Shown here piece by piece: positions 1-8,715 of a stretch of DNA of 64,000 bases. The notes under the pieces were generated by a model. It searched no databases. It saw nothing but the letters and a program-made list of their open reading frames with translations, and was not told where the DNA came from. This stretch comes from Pseudomonas mohnii (GTDB taxonomy: Bacteria; Pseudomonadota; Gammaproteobacteria; Pseudomonadales; Pseudomonadaceae): NCBI RefSeq assembly GCF_900105115.1, contig NZ_FNRV01000001.1:496001-560000 (forward strand), in the 5' to 3' direction. Every line of letters begins with the position of its first letter. Position 1 is the stretch's first letter. A program made the position numbers and the translations under genes.

Positions 1-2
1 AC

Positions 3-68
3 GGTGCGCCGCAGTACTACAAAGGGCAGCCACGCTCGTTGGTCGCCTCGCTGACTGTCGGTTTCTGA
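3..68 (+). CDS. C-terminal end of an outer-membrane protein, probably a TonB-dependent receptor (partial)
   Basis: Only the last 21 codons are inside the window. They read in frame to a TGA at 66–68 and end in ...SLVASLTVGF. A terminal Phe after alternating hydrophobic residues is the usual last beta-strand and BAM signal of an outer-membrane barrel. The GAPQYYKGQPRS stretch before it resembles the end of TonB-dependent receptors, which is an inference from a short fragment. It could also be a porin. It would supply uptake for the alcohol-oxidase block that follows on the same strand. Confidence 0.5.
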   Translation, partial: GAPQYYKGQPRSLVASLTVGF

Positions 69-89
69 ACCGCCCTTTCGATTTTGCAA

Positions 90-108
90 GGGACGGTCTG
101 ACCGTCCC
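90..108 (+). terminator. hairpin between the receptor and the GMC gene
   Basis: GGGACGG and CCGTCCC form a perfect 7-bp stem around a TCTGA loop, starting 22 bases after the receptor stop. No U-run follows, so termination may be weak. The hairpin ends just before the AGGAG ribosome site of the next gene. Confidence 0.4.
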
Positions 109-119
109 GAGGAGCAGGC

Positions 120-1712
120 ATGTGCATTGAACATTACGACTACATCATCGTCGGAGGCGGCAGCGCCGGCAGTGTCATTGCCAACCGGCTGTCCGCACGC
201 ACCGACCGGCGCGTGTTATTGATCGAGGCCGGCGCCGACACACCCGACAGCAACACCCCGGCGGAAATCCTCGACGGCCTGCAACCCTGGCGCCCGCGTC
301 TGGCGGGCGAGCGGTATTTCTGGCCGGACCTGACCATTTTGCGCGCCAGCGAACACCCGGACATCCCGCGAGAAGCCCAGGTGTATGAACAGGGGCGCAT
401 TCTCGGCGGCGGCTCGAGCGTCAACATGATGGTCGCCAACCGAGGCTTGCCTCGCGACTACGACGAGTGGGCGCAACAAGGCGCCGATGGCTGGAACTGG
501 CAAGGGGTGCTGCCGTATTTTCGCAAGCTGGAGCGCGACCTCGACTTCGGCCTGAGCGACCCGGAGCAACACGGCCATGAGGGTCCGCTGCCGATTGCCC
601 GCGTCGACTCACGATACTGGGGCAGTTTCACCCGCGCCTCCGCGCAAGCCTTGCAGGCCCTGGGCCTGAACAATATCGTCGATCAGAACGGGCGGTTCGA
701 GGACGGTTACTTCGCCCCGACCGTAGCCATCGAACATGACCAACGGGTGTCGAGCGCTCGTGCTTACCTCACCCCCCAAGTGCGTGCCCGCAGCAACCTG
801 ACCCTGTGGACCGACACCCCGGCGCGACAACTGATCCTGAGCGGCAACCGGGTGACCGGGGTGCAAGTCCTGCGCGACGGCAAGCGGCTGGAGGTATCGG
901 GCAACGAGGTAATCCTGACCGCCGGGGCGCTGCAATCACCGGCGTTTCTGTTGCGCGCCGGTATCGGCCCGGCGGACCAACTGCGCGATCTGGGCATTGC
1001 GGTCGTCGCCGACCGTTCAGGCGTTGGGCGCAACCTGTGGGACCACAGTTCGATCGGACTCACCGCTACCCTGCACGACCCGCTCGCACCGAGCGACGAG
1101 CCCGGTGCCGCCCACTTGCTCGCCGCACGTGTTTCGTCCGGTGTCGCCCCCGGCGTGCCGGCGGATTTATACCTGGGCATCGCGCCCAATGCCGCGCTCG
1201 GTACCGCGAGTGCGGTGCTATGGGTGAATAAACCGAGTTCCACGGGCCACCTGCGGTTACGCAGCGTCGACCCGATGGATTACCCGGCGGTGGAGTTCAA
1301 CCTGCTGTCGGACCGGCGCGATCTGGATCGATTGCGCGAAGGGTTGCGTGTACTTGCCCGTGTGTTCGCCGACCCGGCGGTAGCCGCATTCAGTGGGCCG
1401 CCGCGCTTGAGCCGTTTCGCCCAGGCCTCGACCGATGGACCGCTGCTTTCCGAACTCCTGGCCAACGACGTGGCGCTTGAGCGCTACCTGCGCACCCACG
1501 TCGGTGGTGTCTGGCATGCCAGTGGCACCTGCCGTATCGGTCGATCCGATGACCCGCTGGCCGTGGTCGATCACGCCGGCAAAGTGTATGGCGTACAGGG
1601 CTTGCGGGTGGCCGACGCTTCGGTGATGCCGAGCATTCCAGCCGCCAACACCAACCTGCCGACCCTGATGATCGCCGAGAAAATCGCCGACGCCATTCTT
1701 GCCGACGCTTGA
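120..1712 (+). CDS. GMC-family FAD-dependent alcohol oxidase/dehydrogenase
   Basis: A 530-residue flavoenzyme of the glucose–methanol–choline family, predicted to oxidise an alcohol to an aldehyde. The FAD-binding GGGSAG motif is at about residues 12–17, and the GMC signature GRILGGGSS is at about 92–100. The catalytic segment HVGGVWHASGTCRIG contains the active-site His at about 466. The C-terminal ADASVMPSIPAANTN block is typical of the family. AGGAG lies 5 bases before the ATG. An aldehyde dehydrogenase starts 11 bases downstream, so the pair would turn an alcohol into an acid. Because the hpa pathway is next door, a phenolic alcohol such as tyrosol or hydroxytyrosol is a reasonable but unproven substrate. 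Confidence 0.88.
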   Translation: MCIEHYDYIIVGGGSAGSVIANRLSARTDRRVLLIEAGADTPDSNTPAEILDGLQPWRPRLAGERYFWPDLTILRASEHPDIPREAQVYEQGRILGGGSSVNMMVANRGLPRDYDEWAQQGADGWNWQGVLPYFRKLERDLDFGLSDPEQHGHEGPLPIARVDSRYWGSFTRASAQALQALGLNNIVDQNGRFEDGYFAPTVAIEHDQRVSSARAYLTPQVRARSNLTLWTDTPARQLILSGNRVTGVQVLRDGKRLEVSGNEVILTAGALQSPAFLLRAGIGPADQLRDLGIAVVADRSGVGRNLWDHSSIGLTATLHDPLAPSDEPGAAHLLAARVSSGVAPGVPADLYLGIAPNAALGTASAVLWVNKPSSTGHLRLRSVDPMDYPAVEFNLLSDRRDLDRLREGLRVLARVFADPAVAAFSGPPRLSRFAQASTDGPLLSELLANDVALERYLRTHVGGVWHASGTCRIGRSDDPLAVVDHAGKVYGVQGLRVADASVMPSIPAANTNLPTLMIAEKIADAILADA

Positions 1713-1723
1713 GGACCTTTACC

Positions 1724-3133
1724 ATGACCCACTATGCCTTGTTGATCGATGGGCAATTGCAAACCGCTGAACACCTGGATGAGGTGCTCGATCCTGCCAC
1801 CGAACAGGTCGTCGGCTACGCCGCGCGTGCCAGCGAAGCTCAGGTCGATGCAGCAGTTGAAGCGGCGCAACGTGCGTTTGCCGCCTGGGCTGCCGACCCG
1901 CAGGCGCGACGCCATGCACTGGCCCTGGCCGCGGCAATACTGCGGGAAAACAGTCAACAGATCGCTGAACTGATCAGCCTCGAGCAAGGACGGCCCGTGC
2001 GCTTCACCCTTGGCGAAGTGGCTGGCGCAGCGGCTACGTTCGATCACTACGCCAGCTTTGAGACACCACCCGCCGAAGTACTGCGCGATGATGAACAGCG
2101 CCTGGTGCGTATTGAACGACGCCCCTTGGGTGTCGTCGCAGCCATCACCCCCTGGAACGTGCCGATCATCCTGCTCGTGCTCAAACTCGCTCCGGCGCTG
2201 CACGCCGGCAACACCCTGGTGGCCAAACCGTCGGAGCACACGCCGTTATCCACATTGTTGCTGGGGCATTTGTTGAAGGATGTATTCCCGGCCGGCGTAC
2301 TGAACATTGTGGCCGGTGACGGCGCAATCGGTGAGCGGTTGAGCCGTCATCCGCAGGTTCGGCATATCACCTTCACCGGCAGTGTTGCCACGGGCAAGAA
2401 CCTGTATGCAGGCGCCGCCGACGATCTGAAGCGCCTGACCCTGGAGCTGGGCGGAAATGACGCGGCACTGGTGCTGGCAGACGCCGATATCCCTGCTATC
2501 GCCGAGTCGCTGTTCTGGGGCGCGTTCTGGAACAGCGGCCAGGTGTGCTTTGCGATCAAGCGGTTGTACGTGCACCAGAGCCTGTTCGAACCGCTGGTTG
2601 CCGCGCTGGTGGCACGCGCCGAAAAAACCCGCCTGGGCAGCGGCCTGGACCCCGACACCGAATTGGGTCCGCTGACCAATCGCCAGCAACTGGAACGGGT
2701 CAAGGCTCTGGTGGCCGACGCCCGCGCCCACGGTGCTGTGGTTCATACCGGCGGCACACAGCCTGATGGCCCCGGCTACTTCTTCGCTCCGACCATCGTC
2801 AGCGGCATAGCCGCCGGTGTCGCGCTCGTCGATGAAGAGCAGTTTGGCCCGGTGCTGCCGGTGATTGCCTTCGACGATGTCGAGGATGCGATCCGCCAGG
2901 CCAATGCCAGCCCCTTCGGCCTCGGCGCCTCGGTCTGGACCCGGGACGTTGCCCGGGGCGAAGCCATTGCGCGACGCCTCGACGCCGGTCTGGCATGGGT
3001 CAACCAACATCTGGACGTGCACCCCGGCGCACCGAAGGGCGGCTACAAATGGAGCGGCCTGGGCTACGAAGGCGGCCTACGCGGCTATGACGCCTTCAGC
3101 GACCTTCAAGTCATTAACATTGCCCGGCGCTGA
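1724..3133 (+). CDS. NAD(P)-dependent aldehyde dehydrogenase
   Basis: A 469-residue member of the ALDH superfamily. The general-base Glu is about residue 241 in LELGGND, the catalytic Cys is about 275 in SGQVC, and PWNVP lies in the cofactor region. The ATG at 1724 is chosen because GAGGA precedes it by 8 bases; an in-frame TTG at 1709 overlaps the preceding gene. It probably oxidises the aldehyde made by the GMC enzyme upstream. It is distinct from the two other ALDHs in the window (HpaE and the gene at 30211). Substrate unknown. Confidence 0.88.
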   Translation: MTHYALLIDGQLQTAEHLDEVLDPATEQVVGYAARASEAQVDAAVEAAQRAFAAWAADPQARRHALALAAAILRENSQQIAELISLEQGRPVRFTLGEVAGAAATFDHYASFETPPAEVLRDDEQRLVRIERRPLGVVAAITPWNVPIILLVLKLAPALHAGNTLVAKPSEHTPLSTLLLGHLLKDVFPAGVLNIVAGDGAIGERLSRHPQVRHITFTGSVATGKNLYAGAADDLKRLTLELGGNDAALVLADADIPAIAESLFWGAFWNSGQVCFAIKRLYVHQSLFEPLVAALVARAEKTRLGSGLDPDTELGPLTNRQQLERVKALVADARAHGAVVHTGGTQPDGPGYFFAPTIVSGIAAGVALVDEEQFGPVLPVIAFDDVEDAIRQANASPFGLGASVWTRDVARGEAIARRLDAGLAWVNQHLDVHPGAPKGGYKWSGLGYEGGLRGYDAFSDLQVINIARR

Positions 3134-3168
3134 GCCTGGCCCCCATCCCAACCATCAAGGATTTTCCT

Positions 3169-4398
3169 ATGCGTGCAGGTAGCTGGCCCTCGATTATTCT
3201 CACCCTCGCATTCGCCGTGATCATTGCGGCGTGCCATGGCAAAACCATTCTGTTGATCGCCGACATTGCCAAGGCCTATTCGGTCAGTCCCTCTCACGCC
3301 AGTTGGGTGGTCTCGGCGGTGGCCATCGTCGCCGCCCTGGCCTCGCCCATTGTCAACTGGGCCGTGGCGCGGGTGGGCGAGCGGCGCTCGATTATCTCGG
3401 GGTTACTGGTCGCGGCGCTCTCCAGCTACGCCGCCAGCCGCAGCGAAAACTTCTTCGTATTGCTGACTCTTCGAGTGATCGAAGGCGCCGGCTACATCTG
3501 CGTGGTGCTGAGTGCGTTGGCCCTGTTGATCCACACCACGGCGGGCAAACGACGCACCAGTGCCCTGGCGTTCTGGTCGGTGGCTTCACCACTGGGTGGT
3601 GCCATCGCGATTTTCGCGGTGTCGCCCTATATCGGCGGTGCTCATGAAGAATGGCGCATAGCGTTCAGCGGACATGCGGTAGTGCTGTTACTGCTGTTGC
3701 TGGCCACCCCGCTACTGCCATCGATCAACCTCGCCAACCGCGTGGAGCGCAAACCGCTGTCACAGGTGTTCCGGATCTATGCCGACCCGTCGGTGCTGCG
3801 TCTGGCGCTCGCGGTCGGCGCACCGCTGACCGTGGCGCTGGGGCTGATTACCATTACGCCGACCTACCTGATTAACGTGTTGAATGTGGCACCTGCGACG
3901 ATCGGGGTGATTTCCACTGTCGGAATTCTCTCGAGTGTGGTGGCTGGACTGTTCGCAGGCTTCATTCTCAACCTGCGCTTGATTGGCCCGTTAAGTGTGG
4001 TGACCAGCGCGTTGATCGGTGTCGGCCTGGAAGTCCTGGTGTTCATTCCGGGTGTAAGCGCCGAGTGGGCGATTGGGGCAAAAGTGATACAGGGCTTTTT
4101 CACCAGTTTCGTGGTGGCCTGGGTGTTTACCAGTATCCCGAAGATGACCCGTAATGGCGATGTGATGGGGGCCGGCGGCATCGCGGAACAGGCACTTTAT
4201 CTGTCGATGTTTCTCGGCCCGGTGCTGCTCTACCCGCTGTTCACACTGCCCTCGCGCCTGCCGTTTTTTGCAACCTTGATCGTTGCCAACCTGCTGCCGT
4301 TATTTCTGCTGCCACTGGGCCTCAAGCGCAACGACGACAGCGGTTCGTTCGAGCCCCGGCAAAACAGCTTCAGCACAGAGGAAGTCACCCACGGCTGA
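3169..4398 (+). CDS. MFS transporter
   Basis: A 409-residue inner-membrane protein with about 12 hydrophobic segments, starting MRAGSWPSIILTLAFAV. The loop between TM2 and TM3 (ARVGERRS) fits the major facilitator superfamily. It is the third gene of the run that starts with the GMC oxidase, 35 bases after the ALDH, so it is likely the importer of that pathway's substrate, or an exporter of it. The hydrophilic C-terminal tail is short and nothing identifies the substrate. Confidence 0.8.
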   Translation: MRAGSWPSIILTLAFAVIIAACHGKTILLIADIAKAYSVSPSHASWVVSAVAIVAALASPIVNWAVARVGERRSIISGLLVAALSSYAASRSENFFVLLTLRVIEGAGYICVVLSALALLIHTTAGKRRTSALAFWSVASPLGGAIAIFAVSPYIGGAHEEWRIAFSGHAVVLLLLLLATPLLPSINLANRVERKPLSQVFRIYADPSVLRLALAVGAPLTVALGLITITPTYLINVLNVAPATIGVISTVGILSSVVAGLFAGFILNLRLIGPLSVVTSALIGVGLEVLVFIPGVSAEWAIGAKVIQGFFTSFVVAWVFTSIPKMTRNGDVMGAGGIAEQALYLSMFLGPVLLYPLFTLPSRLPFFATLIVANLLPLFLLPLGLKRNDDSGSFEPRQNSFSTEEVTHG

Positions 4399-4455
4399 AT
4401 TAATCGGCCATCTCGCACTGCATCACGTAGAGCACGAGCAGCTTCCAGGCTGACT

Positions 4456-4899
4456 TCAGGATGAAATCAGCAGCGCTCGGACCTGTTCAACGGCGGCGCG
4501 GGCACAACACTCATCGATGGTTTCGGAGGCGCCGGAAACACCAATGGCACCAATCACCTGTCCATCATGCAAAAAGGGCTCTCCCCCACCGAACATCGCC
4601 ATGTTGCGCTGCAGCGGTAACCCCTGACGGACGCCTTCCGAGCATTTTTCCAGACGCTCCTGCCAAGCCTTGGTGGAAATGCCAAACCCTGCGGCAGTTA
4701 GCGCTTTGTTCAGCGCGATATCCCGCGATTGCCTGGGCGCCATGTCCATATGCGCGCTGTGAATCGGTTGCCCGCCAGCATCGACGACCACGATGCTGAT
4801 GCGTACTTGCTCTTCTTCGGCCCTGTCCAAAGCCGATTGCAGCGCCTGCATGGCCAGTCTCAGGGTGATGGTGGATTGCTGTCGTACAAGTTCGTTCAT
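4456..4899 (-). CDS. GlcG/HbpS-family heme-binding-like protein
   Basis: A 147-residue protein of the GlcG/HbpS (DUF336) family. Its features are an N-terminal helix (TLRLAMQALQSALDRAEE), VVVDAGGQPIHSAHMD, and the glycine-rich end VIGAIGVSGASETIDECCARAAVEQV. The ATG at 4899 is preferred because AAGG sits just upstream; the frame also opens at 4923. Members often sit beside catabolic or redox genes, and their role is usually unknown; some bind heme or act in extracellular sensing. It lies 3' of the MFS gene at 4948–6213 on the same strand and is probably cotranscribed with it. Confidence 0.75.
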   Translation of the reverse strand: MNELVRQQSTITLRLAMQALQSALDRAEEEQVRISIVVVDAGGQPIHSAHMDMAPRQSRDIALNKALTAAGFGISTKAWQERLEKCSEGVRQGLPLQRNMAMFGGGEPFLHDGQVIGAIGVSGASETIDECCARAAVEQVRALLISS

Positions 4900-4947
4900 G
4901 CTGTGGCCTTGTCTCTTGGGCATACGTTGAGGTTTATGTCTATCCGA

Positions 4948-6213
4948 TCAGCGTGTCGCCCTGTCATTTGCCTGAGCGCTCTGCCGAGCGGTTATGCGCT
5001 GCGAAATCAATTGCCACGCACAGTAAATCAACAGGAAGGTCCCGGCTATTTGCATTGCCCAGGGGCCACCAAACCTTGCGGCCAACTGGCCGGCGATCAG
5101 GCCTCCAATCGCGTCGAAGCCAAAGCGTGTCGAGGTGTAGATCGACACCACCCGACCACGCAACACTTCCGGCGCCTGGCCTTGCAGCAGGATGTTGGTG
5201 CCGACATTGTTGATCGTTACGCCGAAACCCAATACGGCCATTGCAACCAACGACAACGCCAGGTGGGTGCTGGCCGCAAACACCAACAAGGCGATAGCGC
5301 TGAATGCGGCTGTGAGGATAATCAAACGCTGCAGTTGCTCGGCGGATTGGCGACCGGCGAGCAGCAGCGTCGAAAGCAGTGAGCCAAATCCCGCGGCCCC
5401 CCAAAGCCAGCCCAGCGTTCTGGCATCACCGGAAAAGATATCGCGAGCGAACACCGGCAATAATACGGCGTAGCTGGAAGCGCTAACGTTTACGACCAAT
5501 ACGCCCAGGATCAGGCCGCGCACCGACGGTGTTTGAAGGGCATAGGCCAGGCCTTCGCGAAAGATGTTGCCCATGGTGCCGTTGGCACGCACGCCTGCGC
5601 TCATGCGAACGGCCAGCAGGCCGAAGATGAGTGCAGCGTAAGACAGTGCATTCAATGCAAAACAACCCGCCTCGTCGACCATACCGATCAGTAACCCGGC
5701 CAGCGGCGGACCGACAAAACGAGAACAAGTGAATAGGGTGGCATTCAACGCCAGGGCATTCGGCAGGTCTTCGACCTTGTCGACAAACCGGCTCAGCAGC
5801 GATTGGCGCAGCGGCGTGTCCACGGCGTTCAGCACACCCAGTGCCAATGACATGATGACAATCAGGTTGGCGCCAATATGGCCGCTGTAGGTCAGCAGTG
5901 CCAATAGCAGTGCCTGGATACCCAGTAGCGTCTGAGTGAACAACAGCAGTCGACGTTTATCATGTCGATCAATCCATGCACCGGCGATCGGGCCGACCAG
6001 CAACTGCGGCAACAAACTGGCGCAGGTCGTGATACCCAGAAGGGCTGCGGAGCCTGTAAGACGGTAGACAAGCCAGGACAGCGCCACCATCTGTACCCAG
6101 GTGCCCAGCGTGGAAATCGCATGGCCAATGAAGTAAAGGCGAAAGTTGCGATGGCGCAGCGCCCGAATGGAGTACGGCCAACGAGACGACGCAGGTGCTT
6201 GGAAGTCATTCAC
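4948..6213 (-). CDS. MFS transporter, MFS_3/EntS-like efflux type
   Basis: A 421-residue, 12-TM protein. The N-terminus RALRHRNFRLYFIGHAISTLG and the motif GAWIDRHDKRRLLL after TM2 are typical of the MFS_3 (enterobactin-exporter-like) subgroup, mostly proton-driven exporters. It is transcribed away from the neighbouring hpaR promoter region. A TTAA-rich palindrome resembling the HpaR-type sites (6239–6258) lies 25 bases before its ATG. A role in exporting toxic phenolic intermediates is an inference from that position. Confidence 0.8.
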   Translation of the reverse strand: MNDFQAPASSRWPYSIRALRHRNFRLYFIGHAISTLGTWVQMVALSWLVYRLTGSAALLGITTCASLLPQLLVGPIAGAWIDRHDKRRLLLFTQTLLGIQALLLALLTYSGHIGANLIVIMSLALGVLNAVDTPLRQSLLSRFVDKVEDLPNALALNATLFTCSRFVGPPLAGLLIGMVDEAGCFALNALSYAALIFGLLAVRMSAGVRANGTMGNIFREGLAYALQTPSVRGLILGVLVVNVSASSYAVLLPVFARDIFSGDARTLGWLWGAAGFGSLLSTLLLAGRQSAEQLQRLIILTAAFSAIALLVFAASTHLALSLVAMAVLGFGVTINNVGTNILLQGQAPEVLRGRVVSIYTSTRFGFDAIGGLIAGQLAARFGGPWAMQIAGTFLLIYCAWQLISQRITARQSAQANDRATR

Positions 6214-6238
6214 GACAGAGATTCCGTCAGCGGCAAAT

Positions 6239-6258
6239 AATGTTCACATGTTAATTTA
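6239..6258. promoter_or_regulatory. candidate HpaR-type operator upstream of the MFS_3 gene
   Basis: AATGTTCAC-AT-GTTAATTTA has the same 9-2-9 layout as the perfect palindrome at 15890–15909 (GTT in the left arm, TTAA in the right), but it is the weakest of the six sites. It covers the expected promoter of the minus-strand MFS gene. Confidence 0.4.
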
Positions 6259-6288
6259 TTATCACCCCTTCGCGTGATCAGTCCGCCG

Positions 6289-6711
6289 TCAAGGCTTGAT
6301 ATTTTTCAGGTCATTGAGCAACGCCACTAGCTGCTCCATTTTTTCCGCACCAAACTGCTCCTCAATCTTGAGGTAGTTGCTTTCCATGCCTTCGCTCATG
6401 GAGACAAAGCATTGCTGGCCGCGCTCGGTGAGCGCCACAAGCACCCGACGCTGATCCTGGCTGGACTTGTGTCGACGCACCAGGCCATCACGTTCCAGGC
6501 GACTCAAAACACCCGTCATGCTCGGTTTCAGAATGCAGGCCTGATCGGCAAGTTGGTGGCTTTCAAGTTCGCCCTGCTGGCGCAGTATCCGAATGATCCG
6601 CCACTGTTGTTCAGTCAGGTCATGTTTGTTGAGTGCAGGCCGGAAGAAGGCCATTGCGGCTTCGCGCGCTTGCAATAAGGTCAATGTCAAAGAAGGTCTG
6701 GGGTTGGCCAT
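6289..6711 (-). CDS. hpaR: HpaR-like MarR-family repressor of the homoprotocatechuate genes
   Basis: A 140-residue MarR-family winged-helix protein. LTLTLLQAREAAM, LTEQQWRIIRIL and CILKPSMTGVLSRLERDGLV (recognition helix) match HpaR, the repressor of the 4-hydroxyphenylacetate meta-cleavage operon. The wing is SSQDQRRVLVALTERG. It is the same length as, and closely similar to, a second copy at 15445–15867, so the hpa operon has one HpaR-like gene at each end. No TAGTTAA-type palindrome is seen at its own promoter, unlike the second copy. Confidence 0.85.
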   Translation of the reverse strand: MANPRPSLTLTLLQAREAAMAFFRPALNKHDLTEQQWRIIRILRQQGELESHQLADQACILKPSMTGVLSRLERDGLVRRHKSSQDQRRVLVALTERGQQCFVSMSEGMESNYLKIEEQFGAEKMEQLVALLNDLKNIKP

Positions 6712-6960
6712 GACGAAACTACTTGAATGGACGAGTCGGCAGCTTAGTGTCGCCAGCCAACGGGGGCAAGCTGCGGACCAACACTCGTTTATTCGCTTGA
6801 TAGCGTTTTCACAACGTGCCCCCAGTGGACCTCGCCCAGCGGCAGCGTCTGTGAAAAGTACAATCCGTTCCCCGTAAAAGCCATTCTGTCAAACAGCGGC
6901 GGTGGCCATGATGATCCGGACAAGATCAACAAGACCGACGCAAAAATACCTATGCCCTGC

Positions 6961-7865
6961 TTAACGCAAACCCGATTGACGCTGGCGGTACTCCCCCGGA
7001 GTGAGCTTTGCATAGCGCTGGAAAAAACGACTGAAATAGGCCGGATCCTTGAACCCGAGCTGGTAGCAGATTTCGTTCGCAGAGCTGCCCGTGAACAACA
7101 GCAATCGTTTGGCCTCCTGCATCAACCGCTCCATGATCAAACGCTTGGAAGGCAGGTCGGCGATCCGTCGGCATACATCGTTGAGTCGTGCTTCTGTCAC
7201 CCCGATGCCTTCAGCGTAACGCGACAATGGCCAGTGCTGCTGATAGTGGACTTCGATCAGCTCATTGAAACGATGGAATATTTTCAGATCCTCGTGCCTG
7301 GCAGGCGTGGCTTTCAACGAGTTGGAGCACAGCCGCAACAGGCTGACCATGATCAATCGCGTCAAACTGTCCAGGGCGGCGCTACGCCCGGAACGCTCAG
7401 CGATCACCTCCTCGCTCAGTTCCTCGAACAGATATTCCAGGCGGCGGACATCACCGGCATCTTCCGGCCCCAAATGAGCCAGCGCGACACACGCCGCCGG
7501 CAATTTCGCTCCGGCCGGCGCCAGGCTGGAATCGGCATCGATCAGTTGCCATACCAATTGCTGACGCACCGTCAGCACGTGCCCGTCGCTGTCGGGCTCG
7601 GTCACAAAGGAATGTGGGACGGTGGGGGGGTCAGGAAGAACATCGGCCCGGACTCAACGTATTGCTGATCATCCAGATACACCCGCACTGTTCCGCTTTT
7701 CACGTAGTGAATCTGGAAGAACCGGTCATGCCGGTGAACCGGCATGTTACGGCCGAAGAAACCCGCCAGGTTACCCAATTTGTCGTAATGGACTTCAGCG
7801 TCGCTATAACGCTGATCGTATACCTGGCCAATGTTGATGTTCGGGATCGGTTGACGGTCGGTCAT
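6961..7865 (-). pseudogene. hpaA: hpaA, AraC-family activator, broken by a one-base frameshift
   Basis: Two open frames abut: 7602–7865 (87 codons, cupin-like sensor half starting MTDRQPIPNINIGQVYDQRY) and 6961–7605 (AraC-type helix-turn-helix half with ANEICYQLGFKDPAYFSRFF). The first frame runs to LTPPPSHIPL and stops. The G-run at 7624–7630 has seven bases (C on the coding strand). Adding one C restores LTPPTVPHSFVTEPDSDG and a single protein of about 301 residues, the length of HpaA. It is therefore a true frameshift, a slippage-prone tract, or a base-calling error in a homopolymer. Intact HpaA activates 4-hydroxyphenylacetate use. Immediately 3' is hpaR on the same strand. Confidence 0.85.
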
Positions 7866-7961
7866 CGCACACTACTCATTTTTCTTGATTCACGCATCGC
7901 AGTCGCTTTCATCCTGCACCCAAATCGGTCCCACAACCACTGTGCGGACAGTCTGCCACGC

Positions 7962-8008
7962 TTGACGATAGTTAACATATTAATTATAACTGTTAACACA
8001 TTAACGAA
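7962..8008 (+). promoter_or_regulatory. hpaG promoter with two embedded HpaR-type operators
   Basis: TTGACG (7962–7967) and TATAAC (7985–7990) are separated by exactly 17 bases. Operator 1, ATAGTTAAC-AT-ATTAATTAT (7968–7987), fills that spacer. Operator 2, ACTGTTAAC-AC-ATTAACGAA (7989–8008), begins two bases later and should overlap +1. Site centres are 21 bp apart, two helical turns. A repressor bound here would physically block RNA polymerase. The hpaG1 ATG is at 8045, preceded by AGGAG. Confidence 0.65.
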
Positions 8009-8044
8009 ATCACAGAGCCCTCATGGCTCTGCCAGGAGAAAAGC

Positions 8045-8704
8045 ATGAGCCGTGCCTTGCATGACGTCGCGACCGGCACCCTTTTCGGTGTCGCGTTGAA
8101 CTATCAGGGACTGCTGAAACAGCGCCTCGCCGAATTCGAACAGCCGCCTTATCAGAAGCCGCCAATCAAACCGGTGCTGTTCATCAAGACGCCCAACACG
8201 CGCAATCAGCACGGTGCCGATGTCGTGCATCCGGGAAATGGCGAGCGTCTGCAGCCTGGGCCGGCATTAGGGGTTGTGATCGGCAAGACAGCCAGCCGGG
8301 TCCGTCCAGACGAGGCACTCGATTACGTGGCCGGCTACACCATCGTCAATGAATTCAGCCTGCCGGAAGACAGCTACTACCGCCCGGCTGTCAAAGCAAA
8401 ATGCCGTGATGGTTTCTGTGCCATCGGCCCCGAACTGGTCCCGACCACACAACTCGCCGACCCACACAGTCTGGCCATCAAGCTGTACGTCAATGGCGTG
8501 ATTCGCCAGCAAAACACCACGGCCAACTTTGTCCGCAACATTCCTTTGCTGATCGCCGAAATCAGCGAGTTCATGACCCTGCACGAAGGCGATGTGCTGA
8601 TCACCGGAACCCCGGAAGATCGCGTCGATGTGCAGCCGGGCGACACCGTCGAAGTCGAAATCAGCGGCCTGGGCCGCCTCGCCAACCACATCGTGGCCGA
8701 GTAA
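8045..8704 (+). CDS. hpaG1: HpaG1, N-terminal-type subunit of 2-hydroxyhepta-2,4-diene-1,7-dioate isomerase/OPET decarboxylase
   Basis: A 219-residue member of the fumarylacetoacetate-hydrolase fold. FGVALNYQGLLKQR, KPVLFIKTPNTRN and the metal-site segment ITGTPEDRVDVQPGD are visible. In Escherichia coli the enzyme is one fused protein (HpcE/HpaG); here the two homologous halves are separate genes 11 bases apart. The reaction is decarboxylation of 5-oxo-pent-3-ene-1,2,5-tricarboxylate and isomerisation of the product, after ring cleavage. It is the first gene of the operon, after the double-operator promoter. Confidence 0.9.
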   Translation: MSRALHDVATGTLFGVALNYQGLLKQRLAEFEQPPYQKPPIKPVLFIKTPNTRNQHGADVVHPGNGERLQPGPALGVVIGKTASRVRPDEALDYVAGYTIVNEFSLPEDSYYRPAVKAKCRDGFCAIGPELVPTTQLADPHSLAIKLYVNGVIRQQNTTANFVRNIPLLIAEISEFMTLHEGDVLITGTPEDRVDVQPGDTVEVEISGLGRLANHIVAE

Positions 8705-8715
8705 CAGGAGCCTCC

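Noticed and set aside
7602..7865. Stand-alone small cupin gene upstream of a separate AraC gene
   Set aside because: Adding one base joins both frames into a normal-length HpaA with continuous similarity, so it is one broken gene.
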